34,554 bases of DNA from Paraburkholderia phenoliruptrix (GTDB lineage Bacteria; Pseudomonadota; Gammaproteobacteria; Burkholderiales; Burkholderiaceae): contig NZ_CADIKB010000051.1 in the NCBI RefSeq assembly GCF_902859825.1, positions 1 through 34,554 of the forward strand, given 5' to 3'. The notes under the pieces were generated by a model, which was not told the origin of the DNA, made no database searches, and was given only the letters and a program-made list of their open reading frames with translations. Each line of letters opens with the position of its first letter. The stretch's first letter is position 1. Below are positions 20,489-29,654 of this stretch, piece after piece. A program made the translations under genes and the position numbers.

Positions 20489-21433
20489 ATGGAGCTTCGT
20501 CACCTTCGATACTTTCTGGCTGTGGCCGAAGAACTCCGCTTCGCTCGCGCAGCGGAGAAGCTGCATATTGAACAATCGCCGCTGTCGCGGGCCATCAAGG
20601 AACTGGAAGAAGAACTCGGCGTGGCGCTGTTTGCCCGTACCACGCGCAGCACGCGGCTAACCCATGCCGGAACATTGTTCTTGGAGCATGTGCGTCGTGT
20701 GTTCGCTGCCCTGGAACAAGCGCGTGACAGCGTGAAAGCGGCGGCTAATGGCTTTCATGGGCAATTACGTGTGGCCATGTCGGATGGCATCACGCCGTCG
20801 CGCTTGCCGGCCTTACTGGCGTTGTGTCGTCAGGAAGAACCCGAGGTCGAAATTCGCTTCTTCGAGGTGCCGTTATCACAGCAGATCAAAGGGCTTCATG
20901 ATGATCTGTACGACGTGGGGTTTGCCCAATCCGACGAAGTAGGCGCTGGCATCGTCGCCGTGCCCGCTTGGAGCGATGCGCTCATGGTGGCGGTTCCCGC
21001 CCGCCATCCGCTGCTGGCCCACAAGCGCATTCCCTTGGACGAGTTGCTGCGCTATCCGCTGGTCCTGTGCGATCCGCAAGTGTGTGAAGGCCATGCCAAG
21101 CACGTTGAACGAGTGCTGCGTCGTGCTGACATGGAGCCGCTCATCGCAGAACGAGTTGCCACGTGCGATCTGATGATGGCACTGGTATCGGCCGGCTTCG
21201 CGCTCGGGTTGGCGGGCGCTGCACACATTGCCACCAGCCGTGAGCTAGGTGTCGTGGCCCGGCCGCTGGCGTCGCGCGTTCCGCCGCTTACGACCTACTT
21301 GCTTCGTCTTGACGGTGATCCGTCCGACGAACTGACACGGTTCATTGAGCGCGTACAGGCCATCGAACTGCCGGAAACTCCCAGGCCCATACGAGGCCGC
21401 AACCCTGATCCCCCGGAGGAATTGATGCCATGA
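20489..21433 (+). CDS. traR: LysR-family transcriptional regulator (TraR of Tn4371-type elements)
   Basis: 314 aa, normal LysR size. N-terminal winged HTH: MELRHLRYFLAVAEELRFAR, AAEKLHIEQSPLSRAIKELE and EELGVALFARTTRSTRLTHA (residues 1-60). The substrate domain follows from about residue 92 (GQLRVAMSDGITPSRLPALL). LysR genes in front of the exclusion lipoprotein and traG are a constant feature of this ICE family, so it is probably backbone and regulates transfer genes rather than the efflux cargo. The ligand is unknown. Its stop overlaps the next start (ATGA), so unlike many LysR genes it is co-directional with its likely target. Confidence 0.92.
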   Translation: MELRHLRYFLAVAEELRFARAAEKLHIEQSPLSRAIKELEEELGVALFARTTRSTRLTHAGTLFLEHVRRVFAALEQARDSVKAAANGFHGQLRVAMSDGITPSRLPALLALCRQEEPEVEIRFFEVPLSQQIKGLHDDLYDVGFAQSDEVGAGIVAVPAWSDALMVAVPARHPLLAHKRIPLDELLRYPLVLCDPQVCEGHAKHVERVLRRADMEPLIAERVATCDLMMALVSAGFALGLAGAAHIATSRELGVVARPLASRVPPLTTYLLRLDGDPSDELTRFIERVQAIELPETPRPIRGRNPDPPEELMP

Positions 21434-21708
21434 AGAAGATCATTCCGTTCTTGCTGGTGACTACCTTGGCCGCTTGCGGCCAATCAGAGGCACCTCAGAA
21501 AGCTGCCGATTCGGAGGCAAGCATTCCGACGGTGGAAGAACTGGCGGCCAACCCCGACCGGCTCAAGGAACTGCGCCAGCAATGCAAGACCGACCGCTCC
21601 AAGCTGGGCGACGTGCTGTGCAACCGGGTAGCAGAAGCCACGCGCAAACGGTTCTATGGCGACGGAGAAACGCCCTACACACCGCCGAAAGAGTCGCCAA
21701 AGTTCTGA
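21430..21708 (+). CDS. Small exclusion-type lipoprotein (EexN/TrbK-like)
   Basis: 92 aa. Lipoprotein signal MKKIIPFLLVTTLAACGQS with the cysteine at residue 16 (lipobox LAAC). The mature part carries TVEELAANPDRLKELRQQC, KTDRSKLGDVLCNRVAEATR and KRFYGDGETPY, a pattern of EexN-type entry exclusion proteins with two conserved cysteines. It resembles the trbK-position gene at 29322-29654. It would sit in the inner or outer membrane leaflet and block redundant uptake of the same element. The start overlaps the traR stop (ATGA), and a strong intrinsic terminator follows. Exclusion is inferred. Confidence 0.82.
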   Translation: MKKIIPFLLVTTLAACGQSEAPQKAADSEASIPTVEELAANPDRLKELRQQCKTDRSKLGDVLCNRVAEATRKRFYGDGETPYTPPKESPKF

Positions 21709-21749
21709 TTGTTGGCCGTTCGCCGATTCGCCTTCACTTTTTTCTCGAC

Positions 21750-21786
21750 ACGCCGCAATGCGCCCGCGCTTGCGGCGTTTTTCTTT
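21750..21786 (+). terminator. Rho-independent terminator between exclusion gene and traG
   Basis: ACGCCGCAA (21750-21758) pairs with TTGCGGCGT (21770-21778) around an 11-nt loop, followed by TTTTCTTT. It is the only canonical intrinsic terminator I see in the window. It splits the traR-exclusion pair from traG-trb. Confidence 0.8.
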
Positions 21787-21943
21787 GGCTCGCCACCGCA
21801 CTCATTCTTTCTTTTTCCTCGACCTTTCTGCTCTAAACGGTCTTTGACCGGCACTGACCCGGCACCGATCCTGACGCCTGCGGCACGCCCTTGTGCCGCT
21901 TCTTCCATGAGGAATCAGCGCAGGAGAAATCGGAGGCCAGGTC

Positions 21944-23947
21944 ATGCAAGGGACGAACGTGCTGTTCGGTCAGATTGCCGTGGTATTCGGCATCTTGATC
22001 GCCGGCGTGTGGGGCGCCACACAATGGACAGCAGCCGCCCTTGGCTATCAAGTACGCCTTGGCTCGCCCTGGTTCGATTTTCTTGGCACGCCGATCTACC
22101 ACCCGTGGAAGTTGTTTGAGTGGTGGTTCGTTTTCGATGCTTACGCGCCGCGCGTGTTCGATACCGGCGGCGCCATCGCGGGCGGCAGTGGGTTATTGGC
22201 GGTGGTCGTCGCCATCGGCATGTCGATCTGGCGATCGCGGCAGTCGCGCCTGGTCACGACTTACGGCTCGGCCCGCTGGGCGAACGCGGATGACATTCAC
22301 AAGGCGGGCCTGACGCAACCGGCCGGCGTTTTCCTCGGCCAGCACGGCCGCCAGTACCTGCGCCACGAAGGCCCGGAACACGTCCTGACCTTCGCGCCCA
22401 CGCGCTCGGGCAAAGGTGTCGGTCTGGTGGTGCCGACGCTGCTGTCCTGGCCCGCGTCGGCCGTCATCCACGACATCAAGGGCGAAAACTGGCAGATCAC
22501 CGCCGGCTGGCGCTCGCGCTTCTCGCATTGCCTGCTGTTCAACCCGACCGATGCGAAGTCAGCGGCCTACAACCCGCTGCTGGAGGTTCGGCGCGGCGCG
22601 CATGAAGTGCGCGACGTGCAGAACATCGCGGACATTCTGGTCGATCCCGAAGGCGCGCTGGAGAAGCGCAACCATTGGGAAAAGACCTCGCACGCGCTGC
22701 TGGTCGGGGCCATCCTGCATGTCCTCTACGCGGGCGAAGACAAGACGCTGCGCGGCGTCGCCAACTTTCTGTCCGACCCGGCCAGCCCGTTCGAGCTGAC
22801 CTTGCACCGGATGATGACCACGCCGCACCTCGGCGATGGGCCGCATCCGGTCGTCGCATCGGCGGCGCGTGAAGTCCTCAACAAGAGCGACAACGAACGC
22901 TCGGGCGTGCTGTCCACGGCCATGTCGTTCCTCGGCCTGTACCGCGATCCGACCGTGGCCGAAGTCACATCGCGCTGCGACTGGCGCATCGCAGACCTGA
23001 TCGCGGCCGGGCATCCGGTGTCGCTGTATCTGGTGGTGCCGCCTTCGGACATTTCGCGGACGAAGCCGCTTATCCGCCTGATCCTCAACCAGATCGGGCG
23101 ACGCCTTACCGAATCGCTCGATGGCTCCGATGGCATCGCGCGCCGCCACAAGCTGCTGCTGATGCTCGATGAGTTCCCGGCGCTGGGGCGCCTGGATTTC
23201 TTCGAGACGGCGCTGGCCTTCATGGCCGGCTACGGCATCCGCAGCTTCCTCATCGCGCAGTCGCTCAACCAGATCGACAAGGCGTATGGGCAGAACCATT
23301 CCATCCTCGATAACTGCCACGTCCGCGTGACGTTTGCGACGAACGACGAACGCACCGCCAAGCGCATTTCCGAGACGCTGGGTACGGCCACCGAGTTGCG
23401 CGCGCAGCGCAACTACGCTGGCCACCGGCTCGCGCCGTGGCTCGGGCATCTGATGGTGTCGCGCCAAGAAACAGCGCGCCCGCTGCTGACGCCCGGCGAG
23501 GTGATGCAGCTTCCGCCCGACGAGGCAGTAGTGATGGTGTCCAGCGTGGCGCCGATCAAGGCCAGGAAGCTGCGCTACTACGCGGACAGCAATTTCAAGC
23601 AGCGCGTGCTGCCGCCGCCCACGCTGGCGGATGGGCAGTACGCCGACGCGCCGCCGCTGCGCCCCGACGACTGGAGCGGGTTGGCGATTCCGGTCGTGCC
23701 AGCCGCGCCTGTGACCGATACCGCCGAAGGCTTCGGCGCATCGACCGACGACGGCGGCCCACGCCGTCAGCCCGAACTCTCGGAAACCGTCGCCTATGAC
23801 CCCGACCTGGCCGCGCCTGCGGCCGACCTCGCGCTGCTCGATGACGACGACGACCTGCCGCTTCCCCTTCCTCGCCAGCTTGATCCGGCCATGCAGCGCA
23901 CGGCCCGGCTGGCTTCCCTCGACCCCAACGACGGAATCGAGCTATGA
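21944..23947 (+). CDS. traG: Type IV coupling protein TraG (VirD4 family)
   Basis: 667 aa. Two N-terminal membrane segments (about 8-28 and 77-95) anchor a cytosolic ATPase. Walker A is APTRSGKGVG (151-160), the nearby HDIKGENW (176-183) is typical of TraG, and Walker B is LLLMLDEFPALGR (404-416), followed by FLIAQSLNQI (435-444). The C-terminal 100 residues are Pro/Asp/Ala-rich and probably disordered. It links the relaxase-DNA complex to the Trb channel. ATG at 21944 has GGAGG upstream. A terminator stands 160 bp before it, so it should have its own promoter, which I could not identify. Its stop overlaps the next start. Confidence 0.96.
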   Translation: MQGTNVLFGQIAVVFGILIAGVWGATQWTAAALGYQVRLGSPWFDFLGTPIYHPWKLFEWWFVFDAYAPRVFDTGGAIAGGSGLLAVVVAIGMSIWRSRQSRLVTTYGSARWANADDIHKAGLTQPAGVFLGQHGRQYLRHEGPEHVLTFAPTRSGKGVGLVVPTLLSWPASAVIHDIKGENWQITAGWRSRFSHCLLFNPTDAKSAAYNPLLEVRRGAHEVRDVQNIADILVDPEGALEKRNHWEKTSHALLVGAILHVLYAGEDKTLRGVANFLSDPASPFELTLHRMMTTPHLGDGPHPVVASAAREVLNKSDNERSGVLSTAMSFLGLYRDPTVAEVTSRCDWRIADLIAAGHPVSLYLVVPPSDISRTKPLIRLILNQIGRRLTESLDGSDGIARRHKLLLMLDEFPALGRLDFFETALAFMAGYGIRSFLIAQSLNQIDKAYGQNHSILDNCHVRVTFATNDERTAKRISETLGTATELRAQRNYAGHRLAPWLGHLMVSRQETARPLLTPGEVMQLPPDEAVVMVSSVAPIKARKLRYYADSNFKQRVLPPPTLADGQYADAPPLRPDDWSGLAIPVVPAAPVTDTAEGFGASTDDGGPRRQPELSETVAYDPDLAAPAADLALLDDDDDLPLPLPRQLDPAMQRTARLASLDPNDGIEL

Positions 23948-24408
23948 GCCACTACCGCCTCAACCTGTTCATCCAGCCGGAGCACGCCAAGCGCCTGGAC
24001 GAGCTGGCCGCCAAGAAAGGCGTATCCAAGTCCAGCATCGTAGCCGCTGCTTTGGCGTCCTGGTTGTCGCCGGACGCAGCAGACCAGCGCGAGGCGGCAG
24101 TCGCCAAGCGCCTTGATCGCCTGTCGCGCCAAGCCGAGCGCCTGGAGCGCGACCAGAACATCCAGATCGAGACGCTGGCGCTGTTCATCCGCTACTACCT
24201 CACGGTCAGCACACCAGTCCCCGAGGCTCACCAAGAGGCCGCCCGCGCCCAGGGCAAGGCGCGCTTCGAGCAGTTCGTTGAACAGTTGGGCCGCCACCTG
24301 CTGCGCGGGCGCAGCCTGGTGCGCGACGTGGTGGAAGAACTGCATCCCGACCCGATGCGGATGGAGGACGCGGCGGCAGCCGCGCAAGCGCAGGAGCGTG
24401 CGTCATGA
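23944..24408 (+). CDS. CopG-like ribbon-helix-helix protein
   Basis: 154 aa. The N-terminus MSHYRLNLFIQPEHAKRLDE, LAAKKGVSKSSIVAAALASW is a clear RHH DNA-binding domain (residues 1-45). A predicted coiled coil (AVAKRLDRLSRQAERLERDQ) and a helical C-terminal region with LVRDVVEELHPDPMRMED follow. It lies between traG and trbB with ATGA overlaps on both sides, as in other Tn4371-type elements. It could be a repressor of the trb operon or an accessory factor of the relaxosome; sequence does not decide. Confidence 0.9.
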   Translation: MSHYRLNLFIQPEHAKRLDELAAKKGVSKSSIVAAALASWLSPDAADQREAAVAKRLDRLSRQAERLERDQNIQIETLALFIRYYLTVSTPVPEAHQEAARAQGKARFEQFVEQLGRHLLRGRSLVRDVVEELHPDPMRMEDAAAAAQAQERAS

Positions 24409-25457
24409 GCGCCGCTCCGCAGTCCATGAGCGCCACGTCGCTCGACCGTCGCATCCAGATGCTGCGCACAGCGATGGGGCCGCTGATCGCCACCGCGCTC
24501 GAAGACCCGGACGTGGTGGAAATCATGCTCAACCCCGATCGCACCCTTTGGGTAGATCGGCTGTCGTCGGGCCGCGCGCCGATGGGCGTGGAGCTGTCCG
24601 AAGCGGACGGCGAGCGAATCATCCGCCTCGTGGCCGCCCACGTCGGCGCGGAGGTGCATCGCGGCCAACCACTGCTGTCGGCCGAGTTGCCCGAAACGGG
24701 CGAACGCTTCGAGGGCATCTTGCCGCCCGCCTCACCGGGGCCGGCCTTCGCGTTGCGCAAGCGCGCCATCGGCGTGATCCCGCTGGAGCGATACGTCATC
24801 GACGGCATGATGACCAGCGCCCAGGCGGGCTTTCTCGTTCGCGCGGTGCGCGAGCGGCAGAACGTCTTGATCGCCGGCGCCACCAGCAGCGGCAAGACCA
24901 CGCTCGCCAATGCCTTGCTCGCGGAGATCGCCGCCACGGGCGACCGCGTGCTGGTGCTCGAAGACACGGTGGAGCTGCAATGCGCGGCTCGCGACCACGT
25001 ACCGCTGCGCACGCGCGCAGGCGTGGTGTCCATGACGGAGCTGGTGCGTTCGTCCATGCGCCTGCGCCCGGATCGTGTCGTCGTCGGCGAGGTGCGCGGC
25101 GCCGAGGCACTGGATCTCATCAAGGTGTGGGGCACGGGCCACCCCGGCGGCATCGCCACGATCCATGCCGGCTCCGCGCTCGGCGCGCTGCTGCGCCTGG
25201 AGCAACTGATTCTCGAAGTGGCGGTGAACCCGCCGCGTGCGCTGATCGCCGAGGCGGTCAACGTGGTGATCCACATCGCCGGGCGCGGGCGCAAGCGCCG
25301 CATCGAGAGCATTGCCCGCGTCGTCGGCTTCGACGGCGTGGGCTACCAACTGGCGGATGCCCTGGAAACGCCGTTCCCCGAGCTGCTGCCGATCCCCAAT
25401 GCCGCACCTGCTGCGGCGACATCCCTGTCCCCTGACTCTCTTGGAGAACTGCCATGA
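24405..25457 (+). CDS. trbB: TrbB, T4SS secretion ATPase (VirB11 family)
   Basis: 350 aa. N-terminal domain to about residue 130, then the RecA-like ATPase. Walker A is GATSSGKTT (158-166), the Asp box RVLVLEDTVEL (181-191), Walker B region RVVVGEVRGAEA (224-235) and His box GHPGGIATIHAG (245-256). It forms a hexameric ring at the inner membrane and powers pilus assembly and transfer. The start overlaps the RHH gene, and the stop overlaps trbC. First gene of the mating-pair formation block. Confidence 0.97.
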   Translation: MSAAPQSMSATSLDRRIQMLRTAMGPLIATALEDPDVVEIMLNPDRTLWVDRLSSGRAPMGVELSEADGERIIRLVAAHVGAEVHRGQPLLSAELPETGERFEGILPPASPGPAFALRKRAIGVIPLERYVIDGMMTSAQAGFLVRAVRERQNVLIAGATSSGKTTLANALLAEIAATGDRVLVLEDTVELQCAARDHVPLRTRAGVVSMTELVRSSMRLRPDRVVVGEVRGAEALDLIKVWGTGHPGGIATIHAGSALGALLRLEQLILEVAVNPPRALIAEAVNVVIHIAGRGRKRRIESIARVVGFDGVGYQLADALETPFPELLPIPNAAPAAATSLSPDSLGELP

Positions 25458-25849
25458 CACACGCCCATGCTTTCCGTGTTTCCGTAAATCCGCCTTCCCA
25501 CCTGGCCGAGCTGTCCGGCTTCGCGCGGTTGCGCAGTCTGGCCCGCCCTGCGGCGCAAGGGCTGCTGCTGGCCGCGCTGCTGCTGTTCCTGGCCGGAACC
25601 GCGCAGGCCGCCGGTTCCTCGATGCCGTGGGAAGGCCCGCTGCAATCCATCCTTGAATCCATCCAGGGGCCGGTGGCGCGCATCGTCGCGGTCATCATCA
25701 TCATCGCCACCGGCCTCGCGCTCGCCTTCGGCGACACGTCGGGCGGCTTCCGCAAGCTGATCCAGATCGTGTTCGGTCTGACCATCGCATTCGCGGCTTC
25801 GAGCTTCTTCCTGTCGTTCTTCAGCTTCTCCGGCGGGGCTGTCGTATGA
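25454..25849 (+). CDS. trbC: TrbC, conjugative pilin precursor
   Basis: 131 aa. A long signal region ends in LLLAALLLFLAGTAQAAGSS with a likely AQA cut near residue 53. Two hydrophobic helices follow (VARIVAVIIIIATGLALAFG and LIQIVFGLTIAFAASSFFLS) around the short GDTSGGFRK loop, as in VirB2/TrbC pilins. In IncP systems the pilin is cyclised by TraF, and a TraF homologue is encoded at 11625-12212. The pre-protein N-terminus is unusually long and polar. Overlaps trbB and trbD by 4 bp each. Confidence 0.94.
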   Translation: MTHAHAFRVSVNPPSHLAELSGFARLRSLARPAAQGLLLAALLLFLAGTAQAAGSSMPWEGPLQSILESIQGPVARIVAVIIIIATGLALAFGDTSGGFRKLIQIVFGLTIAFAASSFFLSFFSFSGGAVV

Positions 25850-26118
25850 GCGCCCCGGATACCTTCGCGGCCGGGTTCGAGGTGCCTTTGCACCGCTCGC
25901 TCACCGAGCCGATCTTGCTGGGCGGTGCGCCGCGCACCGTGGCGATTGCCAACGGCACGCTGGCTGCCGCTGTGGGGCTGGGCCTGCAACTCTGGATTCC
26001 CGGTGCCGTGCTCTGGATCGTCGGCCATTCGCTGGCGGTGTGGGGAGCACGCGTCGATCCGCAGTTCATGCAGGTCTTTGCGCGACACATCAAGCATCGC
26101 CCGCTGCTGGACGTGTGA
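25846..26118 (+). CDS. trbD: TrbD, T4SS inner membrane protein (VirB3 family)
   Basis: 90 aa, the normal size. The VirB3-type N-terminus FEVPLHRSLTEPILLGGAPR is followed by one hydrophobic hairpin (about residues 28-65, AIANGTLAAAVGLGLQLWIP, GAVLWIVGHSLAVWGARVDP) and the ending FMQVFARHIKHRPLLDV. It is a small inner membrane partner of TrbE. Start overlaps the trbC stop; trbE follows after 15 bp. Confidence 0.95.
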   Translation: MSAPDTFAAGFEVPLHRSLTEPILLGGAPRTVAIANGTLAAAVGLGLQLWIPGAVLWIVGHSLAVWGARVDPQFMQVFARHIKHRPLLDV

Positions 26119-26133
26119 GGGGAGGACGCCGCG

Positions 26134-28587
26134 ATGCTGAACCTCGCCGAATACCGCCAGCGCCCGGCGCTGCTCGCCGACTGGCTGCCCTGGGCCGGGT
26201 TGGTCGCGCCGGGCATCGTCTTGAACAAGGACGGCAGTTTCCAGCGCACGGCCCGGTTTCGTGGGCCTGACCTCGACAGCGCGACGCAAGGCGAGCTGAT
26301 CGCCACGTCGGCGCGGTTGAACAACGCGCTGCGTCGCATGGGGTCGGGCTGGGCGCTGTTCATCGAGGCCGAGCGCCGGCCCGCTGCCGACTATCCGCAC
26401 TCGGAGTTTCCCGAGCCGCTGTCGTGGCTGGTGGACGAGGAACGCCGCGCCACCTTCGAGGAATCAGGCAACCACTTCGAGAGCGGCTATCACCTGACGC
26501 TGGTGTACCTGCCGCCCGAGGAATCGCGCGCCCGTGCGGCGGGGATGCTGTACGAGAACCGGCCCACCGACGGCGTGGACTGGCGCGAGCGGCTGCAAGC
26601 CTTCGTCGCGGAAACGGATCGCGTCTTTGACCTGCTCGATGGCGTGATGCCGGAAATCGCCTGGCTCGATGACGGCCAGACACTGACCTACCTGCACGCC
26701 ACCATCTCGACGCGGCGCTATCGCGTCGGCGTGCCCGAAGTGCCGTTCCACATCGACGCGCTGCTGACCGACTCCGCACTGGTCGGCGGCCTGGCGCCCA
26801 TGCTTGGCGACCAGCACCTGCGCGTGGTGTCGGTGCGGGGCTTCCCGACCTCGACCTGGCCGGGGATTCTGGACGACCTCAACCGCCTCGGTTTTGCGTA
26901 CCGCTGGAGTACGCGCTTTCTCTGCCTGGACAAAGCCGAGGCGGAAAAAGAACTTTCCCGCCTTCGTCGCCAGTGGTTCGCCAAGCGCAAGAACGTCGTC
27001 GCGCTGCTGCGCGAAACGATCTTCCAGCAGGAAAGCCCGCTGGTCGATACCGACGCCAGCAACAAGGCGGCTGACGCCGATGCCGCCTTGCAGGAACTGG
27101 GCAGCGATCAAGTCGCCTTCGGCTACCTCACCGCCACGGTGACGGTGCTCGATGCCGACCCGGCCGTAGCCGACGAGAAGCTGCGCATGGTGGAGCGCGT
27201 CATCCAGGGCCGGGGCTTCGTCACCATTCCCGAAACCCTCAACGCCGTGGATGCCTGGCTGTCGTCCCTTCCCGGCAATGCATACGCGAACGTGCGCCAG
27301 CCCATCGTCTCGACGCTGAACCTGGCGCACATGATGCCGCTGTCGGCGGTATGGGCTGGCCCAGAGAAGAACGAACACCTCGACGGCCCGCCGGCCATCG
27401 TCACCCGCACCGATGGCGCCACGCCATTCCGATTTGTTACGCACATCGGCGACGTGGGGCACATGGCCGTGGTCGGCCCGACCGGCATGGGCAAATCCGC
27501 ATTTCTAGCCGTGTTGGCGATGCAGTTTCGCCGCTATCCGCGTTCGCGCATCTTCGCATTCGACATGGGGCGCTCGATGCGCGCCACGATCCTCGGGCTG
27601 GGCGGCGAGCACTACGACCTGGGTGTCGATGGCGGCATCGCGTTCCAGCCGCTCGCGCGCATCGAGCGCGATGGCTATCGCACCTGGGCGGCCGAGTGGG
27701 TGGAAGGCCGGCTGCTGCATGAAGGCGTGGCGGTCGGACCCGACGAGAAGGCGGCCATCTGGTCGGCGCTGGGCAGCCTTGTCGGTGCGCCGCTGGAGCA
27801 GCGCACGATGACCGGCCTGTCGGTGCTGCTGCAATCGAACGCGCTGCGCCAGGCACTCGCGCCCTACGTGCTCGGTGGCGCGCACGGCAAGCTGCTGGAC
27901 GCCGACCACGACCGGCTGGGTACGGCCGACGTGCAGTGTTTCGAGATGGAGGAATTGATGGCCAGCCCGGCCGCCGTGCGGTCGGTTCTGGGCTATCTGT
28001 TCGCGCGCTTCGATGAGCGTTTCGACGGCGCACCGACCCTGCTGATTCTCGATGAGTCCTGGCTGTTCCTGGACGACCCGATGTTCGCCGCGCGCATCCG
28101 CCAGTGGCTCAAGACGCTGCGCAAACGAAACGTGAGCGTCATCTTCGCCACGCAGTCGCTGGCGGACATCCAGAACTCCAGCATCGCGTCCGCGATCATC
28201 GAGAGCTGCGCCATCCGCATCTTCTTGCCGAACCCGCAGGCGACCGAGCCGCAGATTCGCACGATCTACCAGGGCTTCGGCCTCAACAGGCGGCAGATCG
28301 AAATCGTCGCCACCGCGCAGCCCAAGCGCGACTACTACTACCAATCCCGTCTCGGCAACCGCCTGTTCGACCTCGACCTGGGGCCGGCGGCGCTGGCCTT
28401 CGCGGGCGCGTCCACGCCGCAAGACCAGCGCGACATAGACCGCCTGCTGCTGGACGCCGGCGCACCCGGCTTCGCGGGCGCCTGGCTGCGCCATCGCGGC
28501 CTCGATTGGGCGGCCGACCTGCTGCCCTCGTTCCCCGGCCTCGCGCCGGGTTCCCTCGCTGACCAACCTCTGGAGAACCTGCCATGA
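26134..28587 (+). CDS. trbE: TrbE, T4SS ATPase (VirB4 family)
   Basis: 817 aa, normal for TrbE. The N-terminal CagE/TrbE domain starts MLNLAEYRQRPALLADWLPW. Walker A is VVGPTGMGKSAF (446-457), the region IFAFDMGRSMRA (473-484) follows, and Walker B is TLLILDESWLFLDD (635-648). The ending region VIFATQSLADIQNS is typical of VirB4. It energises channel assembly at the inner membrane. ATG at 26134 has GGGGAGG upstream, and the stop overlaps trbJ (ATGA). Confidence 0.97.
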   Translation: MLNLAEYRQRPALLADWLPWAGLVAPGIVLNKDGSFQRTARFRGPDLDSATQGELIATSARLNNALRRMGSGWALFIEAERRPAADYPHSEFPEPLSWLVDEERRATFEESGNHFESGYHLTLVYLPPEESRARAAGMLYENRPTDGVDWRERLQAFVAETDRVFDLLDGVMPEIAWLDDGQTLTYLHATISTRRYRVGVPEVPFHIDALLTDSALVGGLAPMLGDQHLRVVSVRGFPTSTWPGILDDLNRLGFAYRWSTRFLCLDKAEAEKELSRLRRQWFAKRKNVVALLRETIFQQESPLVDTDASNKAADADAALQELGSDQVAFGYLTATVTVLDADPAVADEKLRMVERVIQGRGFVTIPETLNAVDAWLSSLPGNAYANVRQPIVSTLNLAHMMPLSAVWAGPEKNEHLDGPPAIVTRTDGATPFRFVTHIGDVGHMAVVGPTGMGKSAFLAVLAMQFRRYPRSRIFAFDMGRSMRATILGLGGEHYDLGVDGGIAFQPLARIERDGYRTWAAEWVEGRLLHEGVAVGPDEKAAIWSALGSLVGAPLEQRTMTGLSVLLQSNALRQALAPYVLGGAHGKLLDADHDRLGTADVQCFEMEELMASPAAVRSVLGYLFARFDERFDGAPTLLILDESWLFLDDPMFAARIRQWLKTLRKRNVSVIFATQSLADIQNSSIASAIIESCAIRIFLPNPQATEPQIRTIYQGFGLNRRQIEIVATAQPKRDYYYQSRLGNRLFDLDLGPAALAFAGASTPQDQRDIDRLLLDAGAPGFAGAWLRHRGLDWAADLLPSFPGLAPGSLADQPLENLP

Positions 28588-29309
28588 AAAAGCGTCTTGT
28601 CGCCGCCGCCATCGCGGCCATGCTTTGCACCGCCACCGCCCATGCGCAATGGGTCGTGGTCGATCCCACGAACCTCGTGCAGAACACGCTGACCGCGATC
28701 CGCACGCTGGAGCAGATCAACAACCAGATCCAGCAGCTCCAGAACGAAGCGCAGATGCTGATGAACCAGGCGCGCAACCTCGCCAGCCTGCCGTCCAGCG
28801 TGGTGAACCAGTTGCGCGCCAATCTGGCGACGACCGAGCGGCTGATCGCCCAGGCGCGCGGCTTGGCCTACGACGTGACGAACCTCGATCGGGAGTTCGC
28901 GCGCCTTTATCCCGAGCAGTACGCCGCCACCGTCAGCGGCGACCAGATGTACCGCGACGCGCAGGAGCGTTGGCGGAACACGCTCAACGGCTTGCAGACC
29001 ACTATGCAGATGCAGGCCCAGGTGTCGCAGAACCTGGGCGAAGACGAAAGCGTGCTGGCCGATCTCGTTGGCAAGAGCCAGTCGGCCGAAGGTGCGTTGC
29101 AGGCGATGCAGGCCATGAATCAGTTGCTGGCCTTGCAGGCCAAGCAGTCGATCCAATCGCAGCGGCTCCAGATCACGCAAGACCGGGCGGCGTCGCTGGA
29201 GCTGGCGCGGCAGGCGGCAGCCACGGAGCGCGCCCGCGAAGTGCGGCGGCGTTTCCTGGGCGAAGGCACGCCGTACACGCCCCAGTCAGTGAACTTCTAC
29301 GGCAACTGA
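28584..29309 (+). CDS. trbJ: TrbJ, periplasmic T4SS component (VirB5-like)
   Basis: 241 aa. A Sec signal peptide MKKRLVAAAIAAMLCTATAHA (cut probably after AHA) is followed by QWVVVDPTNLVQNTLTAI and long Gln/Asn/Leu-rich helices (EQINNQIQQLQNEAQMLMNQ) predicted as coiled coil. The end RRRFLGEGTPYTPQSVNFYG is typical. In VirB5-like proteins this part sits at the pilus tip or periplasm and helps mating contact. Coupled to trbE by ATGA overlap. Confidence 0.94.
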   Translation: MKKRLVAAAIAAMLCTATAHAQWVVVDPTNLVQNTLTAIRTLEQINNQIQQLQNEAQMLMNQARNLASLPSSVVNQLRANLATTERLIAQARGLAYDVTNLDREFARLYPEQYAATVSGDQMYRDAQERWRNTLNGLQTTMQMQAQVSQNLGEDESVLADLVGKSQSAEGALQAMQAMNQLLALQAKQSIQSQRLQITQDRAASLELARQAAATERAREVRRRFLGEGTPYTPQSVNFYGN

Positions 29310-29321
29310 CGGGAGGCCGCC

Positions 29322-29654
29322 ATGCGATGCGTCCTCGCCCCGTCTGTTGTGGTGCTTGTCGTGCTGCTGGCCGCTTGCGGCAAGCAGCCGGCCGACAACC
29401 TTGCCGATGCTCTGGCCGCCGATCCCGTGCGGCTGAAGGCATTGCGCGCGCAATGCGCGGCAGACCGGCAGGCCGCGGGCGAGGACGCTTGCCGCGCCGC
29501 CGCCGAAGCCTTCCGGCGGCGCTTCTTCTCCGGCCAGGCTGGGCCGGATGAATACCAGACCTTGGCCGACCTGCCGCCGATCCCGCCGAGCTTCGATGAA
29601 CCGGCCGATGGCATGGCGCCGGCCGTTCCCGCCGAACCGGAGGACACGCCATGA
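29322..29654 (+). CDS. trbK: TrbK-position entry exclusion lipoprotein
   Basis: 110 aa. Signal MRCVLAPSVVVLVVLLAACGK with lipobox LAAC (Cys at residue 20). The mature part DPVRLKALRAQCAADRQAAG, EDACRAAAEAFRRRFFSGQA carries the same two-cysteine pattern as the lipoprotein at 21430-21708, followed by a proline-rich acidic tail. IncP TrbK is a small lipoprotein giving entry exclusion, and position between trbJ and trbL supports that role. RBS GGGAGG stands upstream, and the stop overlaps the trbL start. The symbol is used by position rather than strong sequence identity. Confidence 0.85.
   Translation: MRCVLAPSVVVLVVLLAACGKQPADNLADALAADPVRLKALRAQCAADRQAAGEDACRAAAEAFRRRFFSGQAGPDEYQTLADLPPIPPSFDEPADGMAPAVPAEPEDTP

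Noticed and set aside
22559..23467. Minus-strand open frame of about 300 codons opposite traG
   Set aside because: Antisense shadow of a GC-biased gene, no ribosome binding site or protein-like pattern; traG motifs are unambiguous.
27505..28566. Minus-strand open frame of about 350 codons opposite trbE
   Set aside because: Same reason: composition-driven shadow of trbE, which carries intact Walker motifs.
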